From Lanius collurio (taxonomy: Eukaryota > Chordata > Aves > Passeriformes > Laniidae), in the NCBI GenBank assembly GCA_020086605.1, contig JACBWW010000004.1:37905232-37969231 (forward strand): 64,000 nucleotides of DNA, in the 5' to 3' direction. Both the position numbers and the translations under genes were made by a program. The notes under the pieces are model-generated. The model was given only the letters and a program-made list of their open reading frames with translations. It ran no database searches and was not told the DNA's origin. This document shows positions 12,949 to 26,299 of this stretch, in pieces. Within the stretch, counting starts at the first letter, position 1. Every line of letters starts with the position of its first letter.

Positions 12949-15900
12949 TTACACATTGTTTATTGCAAATTTTGCTTTGTAAAATAAATATCTGCATCGC
13001 TTTGCCTTTCATCCCTTTGAAATAAGGCAAATGTAGTTTTTACCAAAGTTTTTCCTTCAAATGCATCATTAATCTGACTAACAAGCACTTAGATTCCCAG
13101 TTAATTGAAGCTACAGCCTTTCTTATAGATGAGAGTTCTCCTTTCACTGAAAGGGGTGCACAAGAGGTCTAAGTTCTCAGTTTTAGTGAACTTCAGTGAA
13201 TCTGAATTCTTTATTTTCTCTTGAATGGATTCTGGAGACTGTCAATGACCTCAAACAGAAAAAAATGTTTAAGTCTTCACTAAGAGTCCTTGCCAACTCA
13301 CTACTTATTTCCAAGTTTTGTAAAACATGACAAAAACTTTATTAGTTTCTCTAGGAAAGAGAATGAGAATTATTGTCCAGAGTTATAAAGCTTTTTAATT
13401 TCATTGTTTTCCTTCTTTAGTTACCTGCAGATAGAGATGTTGCTGTTAGGAATGGATGTGACTGAATTCCATTGTCAGAGGTGATATTCCTTTATGCCAG
13501 TAAAATTTTTAGTCAGCAATCTACAGAGATAAACCACAAAAAAAAATTCAATTTAATTCTTGTAAATTAGTTTTAAAACTTTTACTATACTCTGCTTTCA
13601 TATTTTTTTCTGGGATAGACTAAGGCAAAAAAGAAAAAGTGAAAGCTTAGTTGCAAGATTGAAAGAGGATAACTAAAATTGCTATATTTATTTTCATGTC
13701 CTATTTTTATTATTGAAATATATCTAAGAACATCTATATTTGAACTTCACTAAGTGGTTGCTGAAAAAGATAAGGACATTTTCAGAGGTATAACTTCCTC
13801 ATTCTCATTTCAATTCAGCTCTCACCTGTTGTAGAGTAACTGTGGCTTAAGATGGCTACCAATTCTGTAATAATGTCTGGGCACTTTTTCAGGGTTTTCA
13901 ACATTGCTTACTAAAAATGGGGAGTTCTGTTAGATCCAAAATCTTTGGGGAAAATAATTTAATTGTAGTCACATCTCATTGAAATTCTACTTTCATGTTT
14001 TCAATGTATAGTTTCTGTATTTTAATTGAGCTATATATTCAGAAAAAACCCTAGACTGGCATTAAAGACCTATATATTCATATTAAGAGTACCTCAAAAA
14101 ATCTGTTTCATGGTCATGCTCCAGGGGCTAAAATTTCTTGCATCTTTAAAGGACATACATAATGGCTTTGCACCAGGAGGGTATAACAAATGTTGCCTAC
14201 TCATTGTCCGACCTAAAAGAAAATGCCAAACAGGAAACAGTGCAGGTGGCAGAAATGTGTTGCAGTGGGTCAGCCATACCTTCTGCAGTAAGAGGCTGTT
14301 TTAGCAAGCTGTGGATCTAGAAAGCTCCTTTCTCTGCAACAGGTGGGCTACGAGAGTGTGTAATTAACCAGCAATTTGCTTATCACAAGCTGTGGTAAGT
14401 GAAGTACTTTGTGATTATATGACAATACATTTGCTTCTTTGTCTGATCTCCACCTGCTCAGAACAGGATGGCACAGATGAATTACTTTTGTTCATGAATA
14501 TTCTTAGGAGAGAGAGAGATACTGCTCACTGAACTAATTTTATTTTATTCCTGTAACTAGGCTGCTATTATTTCTCATGGCAAATTTCATCCTCTTTTGG
14601 ATGCATTGCACAATAAACGGAGGTATTAAAACTGGCAAACTCTTCATGTTATTTGTGCCATCATATTTTCTCTTGGTTTTAGGACCCTCTGCAATAGAAA
14701 CACAGAAAAGCAGTAACAATTGAAATTCCAAAGTCTTCCTATTACTTCTTATATACACATAAAAGGTTAATGTAATATATCCTAATGTGCCTACTGTAGA
14801 TGAAGGCATTTCTATTATTCCTACATAATTTTTCTAGAGGAAAATACCCAGTTTGCTTCTTTTTCTATTTGTTCTGTCAAACAACCCCAGAAGCTCAGAC
14901 AGTCCTTGATTCTGTACTGTAAGTGATGTAATGACATCATTTAAAGTGATTTCTGCATTTAATTTAATCTTATTTAATTTAAATAATAATCCCTACAGTT
15001 ATTTCTGAGCCTCAGATGGTTAAAGCTAGACTGTGCTAGAGAGGCCTGGTATAGGTGACTTGTGGCTTGGCAGCATTGGTGCATCTGAGAACTCAGGCCA
15101 ATGATTAAACATGATCTGCTCGCCTTGCACTCCTCAAATACCACATTGGGCTTTTATAGGTGCCCTTTCCATCAGTGCATAGTTTTTCATGGTGCTTAAT
15201 GACATTAGGACACTGTTTAAAGTATATTGCCTGTTTTTGTGATGTAGAGCAAATATCTGCATTCAATATATGTTTATAGATAGAGGTTTTGACTTAAAGC
15301 TTGTTCAGTGTTTAACAGCACTAAGCTGTTGGAGCAGGTGCAGCTGTAAACTGTTTGGAGCAATGAACTGCCTGGGACAGAATATGGCCATGTAACTGTA
15401 AGTGGTGTTTGATACCATATTGGGGTGGTAGCTGCTTATGCCTTTCTATCTTCTACCAGAACCTAATTGGTTAATCACAATTTTAATGCTTGGACAGGTC
15501 GGAGATTGTTCCATGTAAAACATAAAATAATTAAATATTTATAATAAATAAATAAACAATTCAATATTTATATACAGTTAGTAATGCAATCAGATTCTCT
15601 GCTGCAAGTCAGAATGGGAGCAGGAAGAGGGAAACAGAGAAAGAAGATGAAAAGGTCAGCAGTGCCAATAGAACATAGGTGAGAGAATAAACTTTTTTCC
15701 TTGAATAGCTGAGTATGCATTTTCTGTTGAGTATTAGAGATTTAACAGAAAGCTTATTTTTGTTTATTGGAAGTGCAGCATCACAAATGCTGGGAGAATA
15801 TTTGAATTGACCTCAATCTTTGGGACAATGTTACATTTTCATATGAATCAAAATGCTTAGACAGTTCTTTAGAGTGGAATTTGTATAGGCAATGTTGCTT

Positions 15901-16461
15901 TTGCCTTATGTACTATAACAAAATATGTTAAAGAGTGATGTGATGGCTAGACTAAAGAGGAGAGAGATAATCCTCTACACATTTTTTCTCTTACTTAAAA
16001 GGAATAATTTAATTTTCTTGAGTTTCTAAGTCTACCTCTAGAGGAGTACACATGTCCACAGACCTTTAAGACACTTGAAAGGAATGTTTTTCTTCTTTTT
16101 ACACCTGAGGAGAGTTTTGTAAAAGTTCACAAATTCTTCTGATAAAAGTGGCACAGTATTTTGTGCCTGTACTCTGCTTTATCATCCATGAGCGATTGTA
16201 TCAATGGTAGGGGCTACTTAAAAGTCTTGATTTCAAAAACCTTAAGTAAAAAGCTAAGATTTTTTGCTAGAAGTCTAATAAAACTCTATTTTAATATTTT
16301 AATTGGACACATGGGACAATACATAATTAGAGCTGAGTAGTTTAATTTTATTTTATCTCTGGTACAGTATGTTCTTTTGAAATAGTGGTTAAAGTTGTCA
16401 TAAAGTAAACAGTAAATTTGGATCTAGATAGCCACTGATTTCATCTAAATAAAATTTGTGA
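12949..16461. other. AT-rich non-coding sequence, no gene seen
   Basis: No open frame with recognisable content, no RNA gene and no transposon was found. Short (GA)n near 14510 and AT-rich patches near 14960 and 15530 are the only features. Confidence 0.55.
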
Positions 16462-16532
16462 AGGACAGGTTCCTAAAGCTTGAACTGGATGGCTTCACAA
16501 AGTGCTTTCAACCTCAGTTCTACATAGCAAGT
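16462..16532 (+). repeat. Possible CR1 3'-end remnant
   Basis: 'cttgaactggatggcttcac' and 'aaagtgctttcaacctcagt' match the order of the CR1 'ttggactagatgacct...ggtcctttcaacct' terminus, with the octamer tail lost. It is only about 70 bp, so the call rests on motif order. Confidence 0.4.
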
Positions 16533-19522
16533 CTACGTAATGTTCTACTCTGCAACTTCCACTGGATTATACCAAGGGAAAAATTTTTTGTCATCCATGT
16601 TCCACTCAAGTGCATACTCTGAGACCTCAGCTGTAGTTACTGGAGAAATCTGCATCAAAAAGAAACCCCCTGCACACTAATGCATCAATTTTGGGCCAAA
16701 GATCCATGTGCTCCTACCTCAAATTTGAATCTGTACATACGCCCATGTCTTTGATCAAAAGTCACAGAATTCTTGGTAAGGGGTGCACTGTTTATTGATG
16801 TTTCTTTTGTACAAAATTCCAGCTCTAAGTTTACATGTTGTTTTGAGCTGCAGTTTGCACACTAGTGCTCAAATCAGAGTTTATTTCTTCTCTCTGAAAA
16901 CATGGAATCACACCTATCAATACACTAGCTAATGTATAAAATTTGGTTTAAAATGTCTAGCTACCATTATTTATGTCTTGAAAATATATTTTTCAGTTCA
17001 TAAACAGAACTATTGTGTGATTAATCTCTTCATGATTTGTGTCTCTGTTAACGCAGTGAGTGTAGAAACAATTTTTATCATTGGACAACCGACAACCATT
17101 AAAAACATGGTTCAGGATATGACTTATGAAGGGGACAAGTGCATCAGACAGATTTTTAAGTTTCCCCTGTGTTAGTTCTTATTGTTTTGCACCAAGACAA
17201 TGCATCTTTAAGGATAAGAGAATTTATTTTCATACATAGGATATCCATTGCTATTTATGTATGATTATATCATCTTGATTTCTACTGATAGTAGATTACG
17301 GTAACATTAAATCCTATTTGGATGGAATGAGACAGGATGATAATGGAACATTTGCTGTGCGCCTGAATTCTAAACGTGTCAGGAAGAATGTAAGAATTAA
17401 CACAAGCATCAAGTTGCTTGTTTATGGAAACTAGTCCAGGGGTAACTTCATAGATGCTCTTTCCTGCTAAACTTTGCAGAGGGTGGGGTTAAGCTTCAGC
17501 ACGGCTGTGAGCTGAACTTAGAGGAAATATTACAGACACAGAGCAGCCCCATGTGTGTCACGGGACATTTTATACTGTCTCAGACAAGACTGAAGGCATG
17601 GGCCAGAAATATTCGTGTCCCCACTTGTGCAGCCTCATGACTCCTCTTGTCTCCCTTTCTACTGCACCAATATGTAATCCTTTATATATTGCTGTGATCT
17701 TTCAGTAAATCCAAATTGGTCTCAAAACAACTATCAAGAAAACAGGGAGAATGACATATAGCATGTGTAACTGCTAGTCAGGAAACAAAAATGTTCTACG
17801 TTTTCAGATCTCTGAAGAGTAATAAATGTCACTTGAAACACAGATAGTACTTACAGTGACATAAAACCACAGCAAAATAGCCTAAAAAACCCTTTCATTT
17901 TTAAAATTGACACATACTGTATCCTTTTCAGCAAGGAAATACATGTCTTTGTCTTTCTCCATTGTATTTCTGTAAGACAGCCTTTCTGCAGCTGTAATTT
18001 AAAACATCACAACTTTTTCCTGAGTCAAAAATATTGCAACAATCATCTGCTTAGAAATAGGAGATGAAAGGTGCACTGTCAATGTTTACTTCTACTCAAA
18101 CTTTTGTTTCTTTTTGGTACCTCATATGTCGAAATCGCCCTGATTTCAATTTACAAATTTTACATTGTAAAACAAGCTCACTGTCAATTTATAGAACAGA
18201 CATGGACCCCAAGTGTGTATAATTCATCTCTGATATTTTAGACTTGATCTTCTTAAGTGACCTGGAAACTTCAGATAAATAGTCCTCTTGATCAATGAGA
18301 ATTGAGATAATCATTATTAATGTAGAAACTTTCTATCAAGAGCTCTTCAAATAGATTTTTTGTTAATTGCTTCCTCACCAGCACTGGAAAAAGGAAGTTA
18401 ATTTGCACAGAAATAGCAAATAAATGGAAATAAGGAAATCTGCAGAAAGCTTATGAAAGTTATCTAAGCTTTTGTTGAAAAAATTTGAAGGGAGAACATA
18501 TTCAGTCTGAATGAGTTCATTAATCCCCAGTGGGTATCTAATACAAATATGCAGGTCCACATTGAAAGCTCAAGAAATATCTCATTGCTATTTGGGACAA
18601 ATGTAAGGGTAGCTATCGTTAGAGAGGAGAAGTTGTTCTTTAATCCCTTTATTCATGTTGGTTTTAGGGGTTAAGAATCTACTTATTTGAAGCTGTTAGG
18701 CTAAATCAGACCACTTTAGCTCCTGAGATACGTTATTAGTTTTTTGAAACAAATTAATTAGAAGACCTTGATATTCTACCTTATGCTAAACTGCTTGAGT
18801 TATAATTGTGAGGATAATTGGATGCATCTCCCTACTCTACAGTAGGCATTCAATAGCAGATGGTGCCTTGATGTCTCATTTTTCAGAAATATGGCAGATT
18901 ACATTCACTAGTATGCTATAGAGTATCATCATAAATAATTGCCACTGAAGGAGTTGGCAAATAAAAAACATATATTATGACATGCATTTTAATAGAATTT
19001 GAAATGGTTCCTATCTATTTAGAGAGAACTTTTAAAGTGCTGTAGAGTTCCTTAAAATATAAGATGCTGCACAATAATAGTTGTTCTTCTAATACATTTG
19101 TCTGCCTATCAATAGACTGTATTTTTCATGTAAATTATTTGTGTAATATTCATGTCACACTCCATTTTTATTTCCAAGGTTCTCAGCTGAAGGATTTTAA
19201 ATCATTCTTTAAAGTTTATTCATTTGGCTTTGCCTTTTAATTGTAGGCTTTTATATTTCATTAAGATTTTGGTGGCATCTGTTCCAGAAGTGCCATATAA
19301 ATGTTATGATTCATACTTCTATGAATTATAAATATTTTGTTCCAACAAAAGCCAACACACAGAACTCCCAACACCTACACATAACTGGGAGAGCCATAAA
19401 ATGTTTAAAGTTGAAAGTGAATACAGTCTGGTACTAAATGTAAAACTTTTCCATGTTTTGTGAAACAAAGAACAAAGTTAGAAAATTGTGGCGCTATTTC
19501 TTGCTAACTAATTCTCATTATC
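16533..19522. other. AT-rich non-coding sequence, no gene seen
   Basis: I find no supported gene, RNA or repeat in these 3 kb. Confidence 0.55.
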
Positions 19523-19528
19523 CTGCTC

Positions 19529-19813
19529 TGTTGTAATGAGGGGAATCCTTACAACAAGTATAAGACAGCGATGAACTTGGAAGGAAAGATGAAGCGATAT
19601 TTCTGTAGATGTTCAGAGATGATTTTATTCCTCCAGCCCCAGGGCTGGAGTTCCCAGGCAGACCCAGCCATGTGACCCTGCTCTCTTCCCGGGCCTGGGC
19701 ACCCAAACCACCCAATCAGGAACAGGTATGGGGCACAGGTGACATGGGGACAGGGACAGACCTGTACCCTGCAGGGTCCCTCCCCCAGGATTTCAGGGGA
19801 AGGCACCTCCACA
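19529..19813 (-). mobile_element. Solo LTR, minus strand, with perfect 6-bp target duplication
   Basis: A 285-bp element is flanked by the identical hexamer CTGCTC at 19523-19528 and 19814-19819. On the minus strand it starts TGTGG and ends CAACA, the canonical TG...CA ends of retroviral LTRs. Minus-strand GATTGG (a CCAAT-box-like motif, around 19710) lies upstream of AATAAA (plus TTTATT at 19624-19629). A short AT-rich U5 reaches the left end. The U3 side is GC-rich against AT-rich flanks. The 6-bp duplication fits betaretrovirus-like (ERVK) integration. No internal retroviral sequence is present. Overlapping open frames on both strands here, up to 110 codons, are not genes. Confidence 0.85.
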
Positions 19814-19819
19814 CTGCTC

Positions 19820-21098
19820 CATTTGTTTTAGCACCAGTATATGAAATATTTGAAGACCTCAACAATTGTTTCTTTCCTCGAACACACAGACATGTCATTT
19901 TCTCCTTCAAGTGGGCTAGAAATAAACTTCTTCCAAATTAAAGTGGTTGAATTGTTTGATTTTCAGATACCTGAGTATATTTTATATGCCTCATCACTGA
20001 AATGAGGATTCCATGGATACTTTCTAGGGCCTGAAAGTTCATAAGTAGGTTCAGATCTCTGGTCATCTTAAGACCAGAAATGTTGATACCAAAATGATTT
20101 TATTTTGCTCTAGCTCTACCAAAAAAGGTTTGTACTTAACTTTTCCTGGTTTATGTAAGATGTATTTGAATATTCTAATGACTGTTCAGCTAATTGGCTG
20201 ACAGTTCTACCTTCAGGATTCCCTAGTTTGAATACATCCTGTCATAGTAAACACAAGAAATGTTCACATTTTTATGGCTGGCATTCAACATTTATTTGCA
20301 AAACCTTCTTGTAGACCAAGGATTGGAATACTTAATAAAGCATGTGGCCACCAATCAAAAAGAGTTTTATCTGTTAAGCCCTCAATTTTCTCTGACAGAA
20401 ATAAAGACACACCTACAGAAAATTGTGATAACTGGGCAAGCATGGAAGCAAGTGTGTATTCAGTAAACACCTGCACTTATTCCATTAAATAGTGCCTTGT
20501 TCCCCTGAATCCATGTTTAGTTACCTCAGCATGCTTTGGCATAGAGCTGTAAAGTTCAGCCTTCAGCTGCATGGTCACCTCCGTTGTGTCTCTTGGAATT
20601 GTCCCCCTCTAGCCTCAACTGATATTTTCCAGCTCTTGCACTGTAAAAGATGGTCCTAATTTTATTCTACTCTCTTCTTCACATGCCTTTTATGCTATAT
20701 TGATCTTTAGTATCTTCTATTTTCCAAACTGCATAGTCCTATCAGGTTCAGCCATTCATTCTGTGGAAGTCATGACACTTTTATAGTAATCAGCATGACT
20801 AAACTGTCTTTGTTAATTTATGAACAAAATAAATTTTTATTTTTATTATTATAATATTAATTATAGTTTAAATTATTCTTAGAAGAAAATTATACAATTA
20901 AAGAGAAATAGAATTGAAATACAGTAAATAAATGATCCCTCAGAAAGGAATCAAGACAGAGTTAAAATCCATCTGTGTTAACTCTTAATCTTTTAGTTTC
21001 ATACTTAATGATTCAATGTAATTATTTTAATATATGCATAATCATTGTATTGTGAAATGTACTAATACAAGTCTGATATTTATTGACTAGCCAAATAC
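19820..21098. other. AT-rich non-coding sequence, no gene seen
   Basis: Nothing recognisable; several short open frames overlap on opposite strands and look random. Confidence 0.55.
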
Positions 21099-21325
21099 TT
21101 AGGATCATGGAATGACTCAGGTTGGAGGGAGCTTCAGGAGGTCTGTAGTTCTATCTAGTGCTCCAAGAAGGATCAGCTCTGAGATCAGACCAAGTTGTTC
21201 AGGGCATTGCTCAGTCTGGTCGTCAAAACCTCCAGGATTTGCAACTTCCCTGGGCAACCCGTTCAAATGTCCTCATGGGGAAAGTTTTTTTTCCAGTCTG
21301 AACCCACACTGGATCTCTTTTGGAT
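21099..21325 (-). repeat. CR1 LINE fragment, 3' end, minus strand
   Basis: Reading plus, 'ggatcatggaatgactcagg' and 'ttggagggagcttcaggagg' are the inverted CR1 terminus. They are followed by 'caaaacctccaggatttgca', 'acttccctgggcaacccgtt' and a 'ccagtctgaaccc' segment in the order of an inverted CR1. The 3' end is to the left. The short plus-strand frames over it are antisense shadows. Confidence 0.85.
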
Positions 21326-21814
21326 AGATGAAATTACTATTTTATTTTTCCTGAACTTACTGGACAAGAACCTGCCCAGGACCAGAGTGTACAGTGATAA
21401 TGGAACTTTCCTAAACTGAACTCACATATCATTTTGAGATAGAAACCAGAGAAAACACACACCTGCCAAACTGGAGCTGGCTGACACACAATGCATTTTT
21501 TAATACCTTGAAGGATATGCAGTCTTCATGTATGTCCATATCAGCTTCTCAAAACACAGGTTAAACAATAATGGGGTATAATGTATGAACTACTTAAACT
21601 AAATGAAATTAATCTCCATCTGCCTGGACATTCCTGGGACCGTTTGATCAAAATCCTTTAGAAGAGTTTAAAAGAGAAATATTGACAGTCAGAGAACAAA
21701 ACTAATTTTCTCATGGGTAAATCTCCGTACTATTTTGCACCTCTGCAAGATTTTTCTTATGCATAATAAAGGGAGTCTGTAACTTGGATGAGACTGACTG
21801 GGACAGGGAAGCTT
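21326..21814. other. Non-coding spacer between CR1 copies
   Basis: I recognise nothing here. Confidence 0.5.
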
Positions 21815-22135
21815 AATACACAGACAACTAGAAAAACTTGGTTTGTTTAGTCTAGAAAATAGGAAATCTTAGAAGGACTTGATTGCTTTCTATCATTTCA
21901 TCAGGAGAATAAACAGAGAGGGAAAAAGAGCTAATGAATTTAAAGAAGAGATTTAAGGTTGGCATAGGAGCAAATTATGAATAAATTTAGAATGGAAATT
22001 AGAGAGTTTTTTAGATATCATAGACATGGCTTTCTTGAACAGATTTCCATTAGAAATAGTAGAGGCAGAGACCAAGTAATTTTTAAAAATAATTTAATAG
22101 TCCTTGAAAGGCTTGCTTGTGACTGAAGATGACTG
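21815..22135 (+). repeat. Ancient CR1 (L3-like) fragment
   Basis: 'ttggtttgtttagtctagaa', 'aggacttgattgctttctat', 'aatttagaatggaaattaga' and 'gatttccattagaaatagta' followed by 'ataatttaatagtccttgaa' reproduce the segment order of old CR1/L3-type LINEs. It is plus-oriented, much more AT-rich and decayed than the other CR1 copies, and lacks a recognisable 3' tail. Confidence 0.6.
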
Positions 22136-23937
22136 GATCTGGTGAAAGATTTCCTGTTTGATATTCTTAGTTCAGCAAGTGACCTTTTTCCAAGTCTCTT
22201 AAGGACTTATTCTCAGAAATGCTAAACCCAGTTGAAATTCATTTCATCTTGTTCTGAGAGCAGTTCCTTCATCTGTAAAATGGATGTGCCACTTAAGTTG
22301 AATGAGCATTTGCAACCCTTAAGATAATTAAAAGAAAAAAAAATCAGTTAGAATTAAGAACACACCCTGAACTTTTTTTAAAGCAACATAGGAATGTCAG
22401 ATTTGCAAGGTTAATTAATTGAAATAGGCAGCTGAATTGATGAGAATGTCTGAAAATCTTATAATGCAAAGGTAAGTCTTTCTACAGGGGCACTCTGGGT
22501 ACTTTCTACTCTGCATGAAGAAATTGTGCTAGCATAATACACTGTTTAGGAGCATGCAGCAGTTATTTACTGATTAATACTAATGGGGAACATTTATTAA
22601 TAACATGCTTGCAGGTTAAGCTTTTGCATGCTCATGGTGCAGGGATGTCATAAGTCTCTGCTGGTGAGGCAGTCATCATTCAGGAGGTGAACGTGTTTTC
22701 TGGTGCTCCAAATGTTACTGCATTGTTGCCTCTAAATATTTTTTTCCTCTGTTTTTATATCATTTCATACAGATATTTTCTCTGAAGTCACTGAGTTAGT
22801 AATTTCCATCTCTGCTCTTGTCTTTCTTATTTTGCATGGAATTAATTTTTCTTTCCTCCTACAGCTTAACAGGCCAAGGTCAGAAAACTGTGCTTTAAGA
22901 AAGGCAGGCTTTGCATCACACACAGCTGAATTCCTAAGAGGAGTTATAGCAGCATCATCTCTGAATGATCAAAACTTTGAGGTCTATAGATCCAGCACTA
23001 ATAAACTGCTCTCCTCCAGCATCTTCAGCACTACCCAAGTTTAAGAATACTCAGGGTAAAAATTAATTCTCTTACTCCATCTCCTTCACTGCAATTGTAA
23101 TTCATTCACTAAAGAAAGTGAAGCTTTTCCATTATTTTAGTGTAGTTTTGCTGTATAAGTACATTATATTCCATACATATGTTAGGAGTAGAAACATCTC
23201 TAATAAGAATTATGCTTAATTGCAAATAGAAAAATATTATATATATATTGTTGAATAACAAGCTACCTGGGAAGGAAAGAAGTTAAATTTGCACCACAAA
23301 AAAACAGTTTACAGTTTACAATAAACTGATATGAGCCATCAAGACAAAAGCATTTTTCTGAAATGGACCATTTCATTATTTAGCAGACATTTTTCAGTAT
23401 GACAATCACAATCACTGTTTGCAGAACAATCATGTCTGTTCACTGAGCCTCTAAATATTTCGTGCTGATTCCTCCTCCAAACCCGCGGATATCTGAAAAA
23501 AAAGGTAAGTGTAGGTAGGTTTGAGAGCAGCCTACTTAGCCTTGGCCTTGGGTTTACATTATTTTAGCTTTTGTTCTGCCTTGGTTTTAGGAAAGTTGCC
23601 ATTTATATTAACAGCCCTCCCTTTTCTTTACAAGTGACCCATGAAATTGAAACAGGAAGTTATTCCAACTGGGAGTGTAAAGCTCTTAGCTGAGTCTAGA
23701 CTTCTGAACCTTGAATTATCTTCAGAAACAATATACTGCAATTTAGGTTGACATCATTACATTTCCTGTGCATTAAAAATAGAAGAATAATGGTTAGGCA
23801 AAATTCTCAGCTTTTAAATATAAAATAAGTTATTAATAATAACATACCAAGTGATCCACAGGCTCACATAATAAGCAGAGCTTGCATACTCTTGCTTGGC
23901 AGTAGGAAGTGCTGTAGTAGTGTGTGTTATGACATTA
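22136..23937. other. AT-rich non-coding sequence, no gene seen
   Basis: Near 23500 there is a consensus-like donor (AAG then GTAAGTGT). The sequence upstream has stops in all three frames, so no coding exon is supported. Confidence 0.55.
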
Positions 23938-24008
23938 CATGGCAGAAGGGTTGGACTAAAGGATCTCCAGAGGTCCATTCCAACCCTAACAATTCTATGA
24001 TTCTGCAT
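23938..24008 (+). repeat. Short CR1 3' terminus
   Basis: 'gcagaagggttggactaaag', 'gatctccagaggtccattcc' and 'aaccctaacaattctatgat' followed by TTCTG form the last 70 bp of a CR1, with the octamer tail. It is plus-oriented and severely 5'-truncated. Confidence 0.85.
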
Positions 24009-25172
24009 TCTAAATACCAAATATTCTTATGCAATTAGTAAACCCCTAAAAATAATAGAACTACGGTAAATTCTAAATGACAATTCTTGTATATACTATT
24101 CACAAATATTCTAAGTAGACAAGGCATTGTTCAAATTAATTTAACTTTTAAAATTGATTTATAATCCCTAGAAGAGACCAGCACATATTAATTTGTACAC
24201 TTTTCTATTGCAAACTGTCAGCAGTAATAATTTTCCACTTTAGTGTTCCTTCTGGGTATCTGTTAGATTTATACTGAGCCCATTGCTATTTTGAATGTTA
24301 ATATCAGGATACTCAATGGATCAAAGGGCTTTAGCAAGAGTTTTTTCCAGTCATGACCATTCCTTCCTTCATTTTGTATCATGGCATTTTATTTCCCTGA
24401 TATTTATCAAATAAATCAAATTTGATAAAACTTTCCATGAACAAGGTAACTAGAACTATTTGAAGAGTGAGAAATTGACATCAGCAAACTTTTTTTAAAG
24501 GGAATCTATTACTATGATCTATGCAATTATGTATTCTTATATTCTTTCAGCTACAAATTCAATATAAGTAAAGCATCTTACTTATTTCTTTATTCCTTAT
24601 GTTGCTATATTACTATTTTTCTAGCTCATTCCTTATTCTGAAAAAGGAATAAACAAATTTTTTGCAGTAATACAACTTACCAGACATTTTAAAGATCTAA
24701 TATCTTCCTAAAAAAACACAAAACAAAACAACAAACCCCACAAGAAAAAAAACAACAAAACCAATAAAAACCTCCCTTGAGGTTCTCAAGATTTACATAG
24801 TCATTAATTTAATTCTTTATTCTAGCAGAAATGAGGACACAAAGCAGAATCCACCTGAACATGCTTTTGTGATGTGAATGGTAGTATTTAATATACCTCT
24901 TGCATCTTTGTATAAAATGGTGCCCCTCATAATGACTCCTCATTTTGATCAGATAAAAATGAAAAGTAAGCTTTTGTGATCATTCTCTAATTCTACTTAT
25001 TCAATGAAGGTGTTTATTTTTTCAAAATTTACAATCTCTACTCACACTAAGCAGTCCTCCAGAATTTGCTGCTTGAAACTGATGTTATTTTTGTCCTTAG
25101 GACCACTGTAATTTTCTCAACAGGTGTACTAATGCTTAGTGAATGTCAAAAGAGTCTTAATGAGAAATCACA
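24009..25172. other. AT-rich non-coding sequence with an A-rich block
   Basis: No gene is seen. Bases 24713-24775 are an A-rich (CAAA, ACAAC) low-complexity block. Confidence 0.55.
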
Positions 25173-25505
25173 TGTGAGAAAGTGTTGCGGTGGACCCCCC
25201 TGGGCCCCCCCGGCCGTGTCCCTGCCATGTGACTTTGAGATAGTTGGTTTGTCTAATGTTCAAGCAGCCCAGGCTCTGATCTCGTTGGTTGTTTATCCCA
25301 GCTCCACCCCTGGTATCCCCTTTCCCCCCTCTCTGTGACAAAACCAAGGGGACACAAAGCCTTGCCCTCTTACCCCAGCCAACCCTCGCCCAGGTCGGTG
25401 CTCTGTCTCCCGAGACAGAAGGAATAAATGAATTAACATCATAAAGGAGGTTTAGCTGTATTTCTCTTTTCAACTTCTGCTTCTGGTGAGTAGCTGTCAC
25501 TAACA
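25173..25505 (+). mobile_element. Solo LTR of an endogenous retrovirus, plus strand
   Basis: A GC-rich block starts TGTGAGAAAGTG or TGTTGCGG, has C-runs in the U3 part, and carries AATAAA at 25423-25428. The AT-rich U5-like end reaches CTAACA near 25505. Surroundings are AT-rich and no internal retroviral sequence adjoins. The exact ends are uncertain. A CTTAA at 25156-25160 recurs at 25510-25514, which would be a 5-bp target duplication if the element spans 25161-25509, but the end would then be GA and not CA. The minus-strand open frame of 119 codons across it is incidental. Confidence 0.65.
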
Positions 25506-26299
25506 CTGACTTAAAGTGGAGCTGCACGGTCGAGGAATATTTAGGCTGTTTGTAAATGGTTTAAGATATTCCAAGACATAAAGAGGCAAGCTCACCACAA
25601 AATTAGGCAGTGGACAAGCTAATCAACCACCAGAAGAAAGGATGTCATATTTCCAAGTATGATTGAATGCTCACCATGACTTTGACCCTGTATCTCCCTG
25701 CCACTCTCCCAGTTTCAAGTTAGTCACATACTGCTTGATGCGACCACATTCATCAAATAGACTGTTTTAAGTTATTATCCTGCATTTTACATTGTCCAAA
25801 CTTGTTTAAACTTCACAGATATTTTCCCAACTTCTCACTGTAATGAAAAAAATAGCAGTGCGGCTTACTGGGACCGTAGCCGTAGAAAGAAATCTTGCAT
25901 AATCACTGTGGAAACTTAGAGGATTGCTGCTTACTGTTGTAGCAGCAGAGCTTAATTATTTAAAATTAAAGAGAGGTTGTACTGCCAATTCTCACCAACC
26001 CTATTTTACCATCCCCTGTCTATTTTCCTCTTATCTTGTAAAATCCTTAATCCCAATATGAAAAGTTCTGCCCTTCAGTAGGTGAGCAGGCAGGATTTGA
26101 CTCAATCAGTTTTATTGCTTTAGATACACAGCCACCATTGTTCCTGACCCTTGTTTTCTCTTTGTTGAAAAGACACCACTCACTCTACAGATCCTGTGGC
26201 TAGCATGTGGCAGGTTTTACAAATTCCATAAAACATTTTCCAAGCAGCGGCAAGTCCTGGAGTCCATCACCTCATTCTAGGTTGAATGGCATGCACAAA
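25506..26299. other. Non-coding spacer, no gene seen
   Basis: Nothing recognisable between the LTR and the next CR1. Confidence 0.5.

Noticed and set aside
19518..19941. Overlapping frames of 64-110 codons on both strands
   Set aside because: They lie in the minus-strand solo LTR and its flanks; no retained protein.
23400..23510. Possible exon ending at AAG/GTAAGTGT
   Set aside because: All three upstream frames have stops soon after any plausible acceptor. At best a non-coding exon.
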